From Limosilactobacillus antri DSM 16041 (GTDB taxonomy: Bacteria > Bacillota > Bacilli > Lactobacillales > Lactobacillaceae), in assembly GCF_000160835.1 (NCBI RefSeq), contig NZ_GG700733.1, positions 488,390 to 552,389 on the forward strand: DNA of 64,000 nucleotides. Reading direction: 5' to 3'. The notes beneath the pieces were generated by a model. The model searched no databases and had not been told where the DNA came from. It saw nothing but the letters and a program-made list of their open reading frames with translations. Made by a program: the position numbers and the translations under genes. Below, piece after piece: positions 52,408-60,493 of this stretch; the first letter of the stretch is position 1; every line of letters starts with the position of its first letter.

Positions 52408-52528
52408 CGCGCAGCAAGCCTATTCGGGGGTGGTCAAATGCTGATTGACCAGCGTTTGAACACTGCGCTGTTGCATTACTAGCTTAAAATAGCAAAGAGA
52501 GGCTGAGTTAATTCCCAGCCTCTTTTTT
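52408..52528 (+). repeat. Composite intergenic repeat, family 3, copy 2, with terminator
   Basis: The inverted homologue of 37233-37362. It runs CGCGCAGCAAGCCTATT, then the imperfect hairpin GGTCAAATGCTGAT / ACCAGCGTTTGAAC, then GCGCTGTTGCATTA, and ends with GAGGCTGAGTTAATTCCCAGCCTC followed by six T residues, a clear terminator for rnjA. Just before it, 52370-52388 forms a GAACTAG/CTAGTTC hairpin. The remaining gap to 52639 holds only AT-rich promoter-like sequence. Confidence 0.82.
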
Positions 52529-52638
52529 ATGGTTAGGGAATTGCTTTTCTGGATTTCTGCTTAAAACCGGTTAAAAACTCTGTTATCATCAATACTAGCA
52601 ATTATTTTCGAGATTTAAGCTGAAAGGAAGAAACCTAT

Positions 52639-53829
52639 ATGACCGGAAGAGATTATTTACGGATCTGGTATCGGGTTCAAATTGGGACAACCCTATTAGT
52701 GTTGGCAATGATGATGGTACGTAATTTTGAATTGGGCCGGCAGCGGGTTGCCAGCGGGCTGCTCTTGCTAGTCATTATCCTGCTGATTGGTTTGGCAGTA
52801 GAATTGATTCCGCGGTTGCCAGTCGTGGTCCAGCGGGGCAATGCCTGGTTGCAGGGAATCCTGCAGCCGTTTATTCTAGTGATTGCCTGGGATGTTATTA
52901 CCCGGGAAATAATTACCCTGCTACGGCTGCCATCCCGGGGCGTCGTATCACTGATGATTATCTATTACTTGCTAATGTTTGCCCCCTTTGCCAGTGTAAT
53001 TGGTGGTCAATTGAAACTGAGCCTGGAGCGGTTTGTTTTTGCACTTTTGACCTTTCAAGTTGTCTTAATTCCGCTGATTGCGTTGCCAACCGACCTGATT
53101 AATAATCAGTTTTTACTGCAGACATTATCGACCGGTGCGGTGGGCGCGGGGGCCTACTTTATTTTAATTATGACGGCGATGCGGGCTTGGCACCTATCCT
53201 GGCCAGGCTTGAAGCCTCATTGGAGCGGAGACTTTAACTGGTGGATTTTCCTCGGCTTGGTAGTGATTGACTTAATGATGACGCTAGTAAACGCCGGGGG
53301 ACTCCCGACGCTGGGCCGTCTTAGTTGGGCCGCACTGCTAATGGCATTTCGGGCGGCGGTTGCTGAGGAAACCCTTTTCCGCTTTGCGATTCTCGGCATT
53401 TTGTTTTACGCTTGGCGTAGTTACCAGTGCCGGCTTCCCTTGGCGTTGGCAACTAGTAGCATACTGTTCGGCTTAGCGCACTTGATGAACATTGCTGAAC
53501 AGAGTTGGATTGTGACGGTTTACCAAGCGCTTGCCGCGGGGGGCCTAGGACTGTTTTTCGCGGTTGTCTATGTTTATACGGGACAGTTGTGGCTAACGAT
53601 GGTAATGCACGGCTTGTTTGACCTGCTGAGTTTCATGGCAACAGGCGCGACGACCATGAAGGGGAACCAAGTTAGCCCAGCCGATTGGACGGTTATTGCC
53701 GGTGAACTCGTAGTTTTTATTCTCTTGACTGTCTGGATGATGTTTGGCCAGCGCCGTCGCGTCATGGAGCGCCATGTTGCCCGGCTGACCGGGGATAAGC
53801 AACGGTTTGGTTTTCAGATTCGGTATTAG
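52639..53829 (+). CDS. CPBP family intramembrane metalloprotease
   Basis: A 396-residue protein with about nine or ten membrane segments. The CAAX/Abi protease motifs are AEETLFRF (about residues 246-253), FGLAHLMNIAE and MVMHGLFDLLSF, giving the Glu-Glu, Arg and two His positions of the glutamic-type active site. Bacterial relatives include bacteriocin-immunity and peptide-processing proteases. No bacteriocin gene is visible here. The GAAAGGAAG ribosome site lies before the ATG at 52639. It stands alone. Confidence 0.9.
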   Translation: MTGRDYLRIWYRVQIGTTLLVLAMMMVRNFELGRQRVASGLLLLVIILLIGLAVELIPRLPVVVQRGNAWLQGILQPFILVIAWDVITREIITLLRLPSRGVVSLMIIYYLLMFAPFASVIGGQLKLSLERFVFALLTFQVVLIPLIALPTDLINNQFLLQTLSTGAVGAGAYFILIMTAMRAWHLSWPGLKPHWSGDFNWWIFLGLVVIDLMMTLVNAGGLPTLGRLSWAALLMAFRAAVAEETLFRFAILGILFYAWRSYQCRLPLALATSSILFGLAHLMNIAEQSWIVTVYQALAAGGLGLFFAVVYVYTGQLWLTMVMHGLFDLLSFMATGATTMKGNQVSPADWTVIAGELVVFILLTVWMMFGQRRRVMERHVARLTGDKQRFGFQIRY

Positions 53830-53867
53830 AGAAGCTTTTTGACGATAAGAGTTACAAGGGAAACTGA

Positions 53868-54329
53868 CTAACAGCCAAGTATGATGAATAGTAGTGCTAG
53901 CCACCCTTGTATAGGCAACATTGCGGTATAGACTAATCCGTTGGATGTAAAGGTGCCCTTAGAAAGTCCGGCGCTCAATCCCATCAGTATTCCTCCTAAG
54001 ATAGCGCCAATAAGTTCTGAAAATTTTAACTTGGCATCAAAGCTTTTACGTGTAAGTGCACAAGTGAATGAACCGATAATAATGCCTAAAACAAAATACT
54101 TTCCCCAGCTAGGCTGAATTCCTGCACCGCTACCTTTTAGAAATTCATACCAGGACAGTAAGGGACTGATAATAGAAAAGCTGCCAAATGAATGATTAAC
54201 AGAGTTAACCTCAAATACAAGACCAGCAAGTATGCCAATCAGTATTGCAGTGATAAAAATGTTAGCAATATTCCTGGAAGAATCGTTTCCTTGACCATTA
54301 TGTAAGAATTGGAAGGAAAAGGAAATCAC
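53868..54329 (-). pseudogene. YeeE/YedE-type membrane protein, probably truncated
   Basis: An open frame of up to 153 residues with about four membrane segments. The C-terminal part (GKYFVLGIIIGSFTCA, then GAILGGILMGLSAGLSKGTFTSNGL and IQGWLALLF) matches the second half of YeeE/YedE transporters, which carry thiosulfate or related sulphur compounds. A normal protein has about 350-400 residues with a duplicated core, so the first half seems missing. The N-terminus (GTG at 54329) has no good ribosome site. Base composition is clearly more AT-rich than neighbours. A natural half-size member is the alternative. Confidence 0.6.
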
Positions 54330-54677
54330 GCCAGATCAGGAGGTTGTCTTCTATTTGTGGTACTGGATGGCGTGCTTGTGTTCCATTCTTCATTGCATAA
54401 GAGGAGGGCTTCAAGAACGTAAAAGTCTATGATGGGCTGGTACGATTAGAATATGAGTCGTAAGAAAGGCCCTAGTAAGTATCAAGTACAAAAAGGTGCA
54501 CCTGGATCAAAAAAATTAAGATTAAAAAACTGTGTCAGCAGATAGATAGGAACAAAAAAGAGACATCCAAATTTTCTTCATGGATGTCTCTTTTATATTA
54601 ATCGAAAGTAGAAGTGGATTTAATAAAATAAAGGCCCAAAGTAGGCCTTTATTGATTATTCTTAGTATGAAACCTAA
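54330..54677. other. AT-rich stretch without a recognised gene
   Basis: Short broken frames are present, for example 54453-54545 (M S R K K G P S K Y...), but none has a ribosome site or a family that I recognise. Two terminators are clear: AAAAGAGACATCCA / TGGATGTCTCTTTT at 54556-54594, and AATAAAGGCC / GGCCTTTATT at 54627-54653, which suits the minus-strand dipeptidase. The first has no intact gene to serve, so it is likely a relic of a lost gene. Confidence 0.5.
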
Positions 54678-56129
54678 TTATAAATTATCTCCTCGTTCAA
54701 ACTGGAATTTGGAATTAAGCAATGTTTGATGAACAAGACTATTGATTAATTTTTGTGCCGCTTCACTGACGTGTTGAGCAGTAATATTATTTTCAGCGGT
54801 TAGATAGTCTGTTAATTCTTTTCCTTCTTTTCCTTTTGCGTTTTCTAGAACATTATCAACTCTACCAATTCCATAGCTTTGTGCATTATCGCGGAAGGCA
54901 TTTACCTCGTTGATAAATTCGTGATAACGTGGTTCAACAATAACTTGTAAGAGCTTGTACATCCAGTAAGCACTCTTTTCAGGGTGGAAAGTCTCCGAAG
55001 CAGTAGCGTAGTTAGCCGGAGTGTCATTAATGTTTGTAAAGAATGGAACGTAAGGACTGTAGCAGTAAAAGCCAAAGTTAATCCATTGAATTGCAGCGTA
55101 TTCTGCAGGAACATCATTACGGATTTGGAGGATACATGAGCTTTGGTTCCGATCAAGGGCAATTGAACGGAACCGTTTCATTTCATCTGAATTACCAGAG
55201 GAATAGGTTCCCATTGGGTCGTAAGGGGTTTGGTTATAGTGCGAGGATAGGAAAAATTCCACATCTTCGACCGCAATCTTCTTTTCTGGTTGACGAATGA
55301 ATGGCATATCCTGACTGGTTGGTTCTTGCTCAATGGATGGGTTAAAGAGCTTTTGACCATACCAAGTCCGCGGCGTGTTGTAGTAAGCGTCGGCTTCATC
55401 TTCAGTAGCAAAAATCTTCCGGAAGTTGAATTTATCTGGATATGGGTTGAGGTGGTATTTTTCGACAAAATCACGAATCCCCGCAGCGTACATGAAATTA
55501 TCTGGATCGTCGAAATCAATTTCCTGAATGCACATATTGTTAGGAGCAATGGCATATGCATCATCTGGGATCCGTTGTGCTACCCATTGGTGTCCACCAG
55601 CGGTTTCCAGGTACCAAACTTCATCCTTGTCACTGAAGGCAATCCCATTAGTTTCACCAGTTCCATATTTTTCAATTAGACTGCCAAGGCGTTGTACCCC
55701 TTCACGGGCGGACTTGATAAATGGAAGAACGAGGTAAACCATTGAGTCCTCATCTACACCATTTTCAACTAGTGGATCATGCCCTAAAACCCGAGGATTG
55801 GTTGACTCAGTTTCCGTTGCACTCATAGCAACATTGTATTCGTTGATCCCCTGTTCGTCCCAACGACCAACACCGTGACCGTCATTGAGTTGATGTGCTC
55901 CATTTGGAGTAGCGGTATAACGGCATCCTTTGCCATCCATATCTACCTCTAAACCATTATAATCTGAAACATAGTGTTCGCCTGTGTAATCCTTAGCAGG
56001 GAAGACTTTAAATGTCTTAGGATTGATTCCGTTATACCCATCTTCGTCACGGGCGATCATTGTCGAACCATCGATAGAGGCATTTTTACCAACGAGCATA
56101 GCAGTACAACTAGTGACCTTTTTATCCAT
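54678..56129 (-). CDS. pepD: C69 family dipeptidase
   Basis: A 483-residue Ntn-hydrolase of the C69 dipeptidase family, which cuts a broad range of dipeptides. The nucleophile Cys8 follows a 7-residue propeptide (MDKKVTS-CTAML), and GKNASIDGSTMIARDEDGYNG and YLETAGGHQWVAQR are typical. Lactobacilli often carry several paralogues. Base and codon use are more AT-rich than in flanking genes, in line with the patch at 53.9-56.4 kb. A weak cre-like TGTAAACGCTTTAATA lies at 56186-56201, upstream of the start. AGGAG precedes the ATG. Confidence 0.92.
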   Translation of the reverse strand: MDKKVTSCTAMLVGKNASIDGSTMIARDEDGYNGINPKTFKVFPAKDYTGEHYVSDYNGLEVDMDGKGCRYTATPNGAHQLNDGHGVGRWDEQGINEYNVAMSATETESTNPRVLGHDPLVENGVDEDSMVYLVLPFIKSAREGVQRLGSLIEKYGTGETNGIAFSDKDEVWYLETAGGHQWVAQRIPDDAYAIAPNNMCIQEIDFDDPDNFMYAAGIRDFVEKYHLNPYPDKFNFRKIFATEDEADAYYNTPRTWYGQKLFNPSIEQEPTSQDMPFIRQPEKKIAVEDVEFFLSSHYNQTPYDPMGTYSSGNSDEMKRFRSIALDRNQSSCILQIRNDVPAEYAAIQWINFGFYCYSPYVPFFTNINDTPANYATASETFHPEKSAYWMYKLLQVIVEPRYHEFINEVNAFRDNAQSYGIGRVDNVLENAKGKEGKELTDYLTAENNITAQHVSEAAQKLINSLVHQTLLNSKFQFERGDNL

Positions 56130-56351
56130 AATTATACACTCCTCTCAAAACACACAACTATTACCATTTCTAACTATAACACTTATGTAAACGCTTTAAT
56201 AGACAAATAATTAATTTATTATATTAGTATTTTAAAATGGAGGATTAGCTTTTTCAAAATAATATATCTGAGCTCTTATAATTTTCTTTTAGGACCCCCA
56301 AAAATTTTATTTACAAATTACAGATTAGTAGTAACATAGTTAGTGGAACGT

Positions 56352-56371
56352 TAACGGTAATATTGCCGTTA
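56352..56371. promoter_or_regulatory. Palindrome upstream of the UspA gene
   Basis: TAACGG-TAATATTG-CCGTTA, 26 bases before the UspA start, is symmetric over 20 bases with one mismatched pair. A TTTACA, 16 bases, TAACAT promoter candidate ends about 10 bases before it, so it would lie near the transcription start as an operator or as a leader hairpin. Confidence 0.5.
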
Positions 56372-56396
56372 GTCTAACCTAGAGAGGGGAATACTA

Positions 56397-56873
56397 ATGT
56401 TTGAAATTAAGCCAAAGAAGTTCAAAAAGATCCTCGTTGGTGTTGATGATGCACCGGACGCCCGGGCGGCTTTTTCCTATGCTGTGGATAAGGCAAAGCG
56501 TGACGGCTCCGAGTTAGGGATTGTTTCGATCTTGGAAACTGGTAATATTAATGTTTACCAAATTCTTGATAAGGATTACGTTCACAGTACTGAGGACGAA
56601 TTGAGGAAACGGGTTAACGAATACGTTCAAGCTGCTATTGACTACGGCGTGGACCCGAAGAAGATTACCGGGATTGTTGACCGTGGTGAACGTCCAGCTG
56701 AGCGAATCTGCAACCACGTAATCCCAGCTTTCCAGCCTGACCTGCTGATTATCGGTTCCATTGGCAAATGGGGCAATCGGAAGGCCGTTGGGTCCCAGGC
56801 TTCCTACATGACCCGGCATGCGGGGACGTCTGTTTTTGTGATTCGGACAACCGCGGTTCAGACATACGAATAG
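56397..56873 (+). CDS. Universal stress protein, UspA family
   Basis: A 158-residue cytoplasmic protein of the Usp fold. The N-terminal strand KKILVGVDDAPDARAAFSYA and the late ATP-loop region IIGSIGKWGNRKAVGSQASYMTRHAG (a G-2x-G-9x-G(S) pattern) suggest a nucleotide-binding member. The start at 56397 follows GAGAGGGG. It has its own terminator and precedes the VIT pair. The role in stress survival is general to the family. Confidence 0.92.
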   Translation: MFEIKPKKFKKILVGVDDAPDARAAFSYAVDKAKRDGSELGIVSILETGNINVYQILDKDYVHSTEDELRKRVNEYVQAAIDYGVDPKKITGIVDRGERPAERICNHVIPAFQPDLLIIGSIGKWGNRKAVGSQASYMTRHAGTSVFVIRTTAVQTYE

Positions 56874-56902
56874 GATTAATAATAGCGTTTTATAGCCATT
56901 AA

Positions 56903-56936
56903 AAAGCGATAGCCGAGTAACGGTTATCGCTTTTTA
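56903..56936 (+). terminator. Terminator after the UspA gene
   Basis: AAAAGCGATA / TATCGCTTTT with inner GCCG/CGGT pairing and a T run. Confidence 0.88.
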
Positions 56937-56992
56937 ACTGCTAACATTATTTTTAATCATTCTAAGTAAATACAACGTTAGCAGATAATTAC

Positions 56993-57021
56993 TTGAATGT
57001 ATTTACTGCCAATGTTAAAAT
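56993..57021 (+). promoter_or_regulatory. Promoter of the VIT gene pair
   Basis: TTGAAT (56993-56998), 17 bases, TAAAAT (57016-57021), 31 bases before the first VIT start. Confidence 0.65.
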
Positions 57022-57052
57022 GATTCTAAATAAAACGAAGGGAGGAACCATC

Positions 57053-57736
57053 ATGGCGAAAAAGAAGATGTCACTGGCACAAAAGGTCAATGTACTTCGT
57101 GCCAGTGTCATGGGCGCAAATGATGGGATAATTTCGGTTGCCGGAATCGTCATTGGGGTTGCCGCGGCGACCAGCAATGCGTACTCAATTTTAATTTCCG
57201 GGCTTTCCGGTAGCTTAGCGGGGATGATTTCAATGTGTATGGGGGAATATGTTTCGGTGTCCACCCAAAAAGATTCCCAGAAAATGGCCATTATTAATGA
57301 GAAACAACGGTTAAGCGAGCAGTATCAGCACGAATTTAACTATGTTCAGCGGAAATACGAGGAACAAGACATTGACCCTCAACTAGCACACCAGGCGACG
57401 GCTGAATTGATGAAAAAGGATCCACTGGGAGCGGTCGTCCAAGAACGGTACGGTTTCAACCCTCAGGACTTTACCAGCCCCTATGCCGCGGCGATCGTGT
57501 CATTTATCTCTTTTCCTACCGGTTCAATTCTCCCGATGGTAGCGGTGACGATGGCGCCAGCGGCCGATCGAATCTGGGCGACGATGGTGGCGGTCCTGAT
57601 TGCTCTCCTGATTACCGGTTACCTAGCGGCAGTTCTTGGCAAGTCAAACCGGGTCAAATCGATGCTGCGAAACGCGGCAGCTGGTTTACTGACGATGGGA
57701 GTTACTTTCCTGATTGGTCAGCTATTTGCACGGTAA
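57053..57736 (+). CDS. VIT1/CCC1-family Fe/Mn transporter, first copy
   Basis: A 227-residue membrane protein of the VIT family. It has NVLRASVMGANDGIISVAG in the first helix region and MCMGEYVSVSTQKDSQ before a helical, charged cytosolic domain (about residues 75-140) that in relatives binds metal. Three C-terminal membrane segments follow. The family moves Fe2+ or Mn2+ out of the cytosol. The ATG at 57053 has GGAGG 7 bases upstream; the frame opening at 56993 overlaps the promoter. A paralogue follows 13 bases later in the same operon. Confidence 0.92.
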   Translation: MAKKKMSLAQKVNVLRASVMGANDGIISVAGIVIGVAAATSNAYSILISGLSGSLAGMISMCMGEYVSVSTQKDSQKMAIINEKQRLSEQYQHEFNYVQRKYEEQDIDPQLAHQATAELMKKDPLGAVVQERYGFNPQDFTSPYAAAIVSFISFPTGSILPMVAVTMAPAADRIWATMVAVLIALLITGYLAAVLGKSNRVKSMLRNAAAGLLTMGVTFLIGQLFAR

Positions 57737-57749
57737 GGGGTGACAATTA

Positions 57750-58436
57750 GTGGTAAAGATTAAACAGCAAAAGAAGACAATGGAAGAAAAACTAAACACG
57801 CTGCGGGCAGGAGTGCTTGGTTCCAATGACGGTATCTTAACTGTTGTCGGGGTCTTGGTATCCGTGGCGGCAGCGACTACCGACCGGTTTACAATTTTTA
57901 TTGCCGGTCTGTCGGACTTATTAGCCTGTGCCTTTTCCATGGCATCCGGGGAATACGCCTCGGTCTCGACCCAAAAGGATACCGAAAAGTCAGCGGTAGC
58001 CCAGGAGGAGAGACTGCTCAAGACTGATTTTGCGGGTGAACTGCAGGCAGTTACTGACTACTACGTCAACAAGGGTGTTTCCAGGGAAACCTCCGCTGCG
58101 ATTGCGGCCGACTTGCTGAAAAAGAAACCCTTGGCAACGGTGGTCCGGGTCAAGTACGACATTGAACTTGGCCACTACCTTAACCCGTGGGATGCGGCCT
58201 TCTCCTCCCTCTTTTCTGCGGCTGCCGGGGGCCTCTTCCCGTTAATGGCAATGACATTGGCGCCAGAAGCCTATAAATGGTACGCGGTGATCCTCGCCGT
58301 GGCCTTTACTTCCGCCTTAACCGGGTACATTAGTTCTAAGCTGGGGAACGGCCTCGTTAAAGTTGCCGTTATCCGCAACATTATTATCGGACTGATTACC
58401 ATCACGATTCACTACGGTGTCGGGAAACTCTTTTAA
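57750..58436 (+). CDS. VIT1/CCC1-family Fe/Mn transporter, second copy
   Basis: A 228-residue paralogue of the preceding gene, with LNTLRAGVLGSNDGILTVVG and FSMASGEYASVSTQKDTE and the same cytosolic helical domain and C-terminal segments. The GTG start at 57750 follows AAGGGGTG. The tandem copies may form a heteromer or differ in metal preference; VIT proteins are dimers. The next gene is a convergent CDF exporter and then a divergent DtxR/MntR regulator, so the locus is a metal-homeostasis cluster. Confidence 0.92.
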   Translation: MVKIKQQKKTMEEKLNTLRAGVLGSNDGILTVVGVLVSVAAATTDRFTIFIAGLSDLLACAFSMASGEYASVSTQKDTEKSAVAQEERLLKTDFAGELQAVTDYYVNKGVSRETSAAIAADLLKKKPLATVVRVKYDIELGHYLNPWDAAFSSLFSAAAGGLFPLMAMTLAPEAYKWYAVILAVAFTSALTGYISSKLGNGLVKVAVIRNIIIGLITITIHYGVGKLF

Positions 58437-58454
58437 GATTAAGTAATGATGCAC

Positions 58455-58582
58455 AAAAGCGGGCCTGTGACAAAACTATGTTTTGCCGCAGGCTTTCGCT
58501 TTAGTTCCGAATACTTTAAAGATATCACGTGACCCCAGATAGGCTAGCCTTACAGTCCCTAACCGTGGGTTGGGTCACAGCT
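58455..58582 (-). repeat. Diverged family 1-like structured element, copy E
   Basis: Same plan as family 1 with different sequence. A first hairpin GGCCTG...CAGGCT has the loop-side run AAAACTATGTTTT. It is followed by TTAGTTC...AAAGATATCACGTG, the inner palindrome AGGCTAGCCT, and a closing stem GTGACCC (58530-58536) / GGGTCAC (58572-58578). It fills the convergent gap between the second VIT gene and the CDF gene, 13 bases past the CDF stop. Confidence 0.65.
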
Positions 58583-58594
58583 CCGTTTCTTCTA

Positions 58595-59515
58595 TTATTT
58601 ATCGTTATCCTTGTCGTTAATCATGTGCTGTTTGTCAACCGGGGTGTTGAAGAGGTTTTCGTCCCGTCCCCGGCCATATTCGGCTTGGATGGTAATATGA
58701 CAAATATGGTACTTCTCCCGGAGGATTTGCTCAACCTGTGAATAAATTCCCTCCACTTCGCTCAGCCGTAAGTCGTCGCAATTGAGGTGCGCGGAAAAGA
58801 TAATATGATTTTCATCGATCATCCAGGCGTGAACGTGGTGGACATCGTTGACTCCGGCGACGCCTTTGAGATCAGCGGTGATGTTATCATAATCCAAATC
58901 GGGCGAAGACTGCATCAGGATCTTAATCGTTTGGCTGATAATTGGCAGGGCCTCAAGGCCAATGTAGATGGCGACCCCAATTGTTAGGAGCGGGTCCAGC
59001 CAGGGAATATTAACGAAGCTGAGGATAATCCCCCCGATAATCACCGCAACCGACGACAACGCGTCGCTTAACACGTGCAGGTAGGTGGCCTTGACGTTTA
59101 GACTGTCGTGACTGCCGGAGTGCAGGAGGGCGGCCGAAGCGAAGTTGGCCAGCAGCCCCACGACGGCGACAACTAGCATCAGGCGGCCGTTAATGTGTTC
59201 GGGATGGCCGAGCCGCTGGATGGCCTCGCCAATTAGGAAGATGGCGATCACCAGGAGCAGGAGACTGTTGGTTAGGGCCGATAAGATTTCTGCCCGCCGG
59301 TAGCCATAGGTCTGCTTTCGATTTTCCGACTTGCCGCCGAGCTGCTGCGCGACGTAGCCAAGGATGATGGAAAAGGAATCGCCCATGTTGTGGAAGGCAT
59401 CGGAGAGCAGGGCCAGACTACCGGAGAGCAGGCCCCCGATGATTTCAACGACGGTAATCAAAACGTTTAGCAGGGTGACGGCGAGGAACCGTTGCCCAGT
59501 AATTTTACTTTTCAT
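58595..59515 (-). CDS. Cation diffusion facilitator (Zn/Mn/Co exporter)
   Basis: A 306-residue CDF protein with six membrane segments and a cytosolic C-terminal domain. Metal-site residues are in LLSDAFHNMGDSFS (HxxxD, segment 2) and YLHVLSDALSSVAV (HxxxD, segment 5), the pattern of zinc-type CDFs. The C-terminal domain has HHVHAWMIDENHIIFSAHLNCDD. It exports divalent metal against protons. It is divergent from the DtxR/MntR gene, with operator-like repeats over its promoter. Zn2+ is likeliest by residues, Mn2+ by neighbours. Confidence 0.93.
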   Translation of the reverse strand: MKSKITGQRFLAVTLLNVLITVVEIIGGLLSGSLALLSDAFHNMGDSFSIILGYVAQQLGGKSENRKQTYGYRRAEILSALTNSLLLLVIAIFLIGEAIQRLGHPEHINGRLMLVVAVVGLLANFASAALLHSGSHDSLNVKATYLHVLSDALSSVAVIIGGIILSFVNIPWLDPLLTIGVAIYIGLEALPIISQTIKILMQSSPDLDYDNITADLKGVAGVNDVHHVHAWMIDENHIIFSAHLNCDDLRLSEVEGIYSQVEQILREKYHICHITIQAEYGRGRDENLFNTPVDKQHMINDKDNDK

Positions 59516-59563
59516 TGCAGTTTACTCCTCAAAATAAAATTGCTCGTTGCTAGTATATTAAAA

Positions 59564-59606
59564 TTAGTACTTAGAACTAACGAAAAAGTTAGGCACTCCG
59601 AACTAG
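59564..59606. promoter_or_regulatory. Two DtxR/MntR-like operators between the CDF and regulator genes
   Basis: TTAGTACTTAGAACTAA (59564-59580) is an inverted repeat with TTAGT/ACTAA arms, and TTAGGCACTCCGAACTAG (59589-59606) is a weaker second copy 25 bases on. The first overlaps the -35/spacer of a minus-strand promoter (TTAGTT, 17 bases, TATACT) for the CDF gene. The second abuts the -35 region of a TATAAT promoter for the regulator. Confidence 0.6.
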
Positions 59607-59701
59607 ACAGTTTAATATTATGCTATAATCGTAATATATTCAATACAGAGAATTACATTGATGACCGCACGTAGGCCAAATTTAATACGAGGTGAATTAG
59701 A

Positions 59702-60349
59702 TTGACTCCCATGAAAGAAGACTACTTGAAGATTATTTTTGAGCTCGGCGGCAGTCATAAAAAAGTTTCTAATAAGGAGATTTCGCTCGGACTGGGCATC
59801 GCGGCCGGTTCGGTGACGGAAATGATTTCCAAACTTGCCGACGAGGGGCTGGTGGTTCACGAACCCTATGCAGGGATTTCACTTACTGCCAAGGGACAAC
59901 GGTACGCGGCAGAATTGGTTCGTAAACACCGCCTCTGGGAAACTTTCCTGGTGGATAAACTGCATTACAACTTTGCGGATGTCCATTCGGAGGCGGAGGT
60001 GTTGGAGCACCAAACTAGTGACCGGCTTGCCGAAGCGCTGGATGACTTTCTCCAGCACCCGGATCACTGCCCCCACGGCGGGGTGATTCCGTCTGCCAAC
60101 GGTAAGTTTCCGGATGTCAGCCACCGCTTGCTCGCCGAAGCAGCAGATGGGGAAACGGTGGTTTTGGAACGGTTCTTGGATAACCACGAACTGTTAACCT
60201 ACCTGGAAGAGTTACACCTGCGGCCTCAGGATGAAGTGCGGGTAATTCGCCATGAGCCATTTGAAGGCCCAATTGTAATCACAAAAGACGGGAATGAACA
60301 CAAAATCAACGTCTCTTATAAGGCTGCTCATAACATCTTTATTAAGTAG
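59702..60349 (+). CDS. DtxR/MntR-family metalloregulator
   Basis: A 215-residue metal-dependent regulator. The N-terminal winged helix (residues 1-65, TPMKEDYLKIIFELGG and GIAAGSVTEMISKLADEGLVVHEPY) is followed by the metal-binding dimerisation domain (about 70-145, HRLWETFLVDKLHYNFADVHSEAEVLEH and CPHGGVIP) and a C-terminal SH3-like/FeoA domain (about 150-215). The three-domain length fits the DtxR/IdeR-like manganese regulators of lactobacilli. The TTG start at 59702 is 7 bases after GAGGTG and gives the canonical MTPMKEDYL. It probably controls the CDF gene and itself. Confidence 0.92.
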   Translation: MTPMKEDYLKIIFELGGSHKKVSNKEISLGLGIAAGSVTEMISKLADEGLVVHEPYAGISLTAKGQRYAAELVRKHRLWETFLVDKLHYNFADVHSEAEVLEHQTSDRLAEALDDFLQHPDHCPHGGVIPSANGKFPDVSHRLLAEAADGETVVLERFLDNHELLTYLEELHLRPQDEVRVIRHEPFEGPIVITKDGNEHKINVSYKAAHNIFIK

Positions 60350-60493
60350 TTAGGTTAATGATTGCTTTTGTGGTATACTGACCATTGTAGTTTTTGAAGT
60401 GCGGTTGGTTTGTTTCAGTTATGAGAACCGGATCCAATTTTCACTAAATTAATTACAAATTTAGGCGTGTAAGCGCAGAGGAGAGTTCTAATA

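Noticed and set aside
54453..54545. A 30-codon frame as a small gene
   Set aside because: It has no ribosome site, lies in a region of broken frames, and has no recognisable family.
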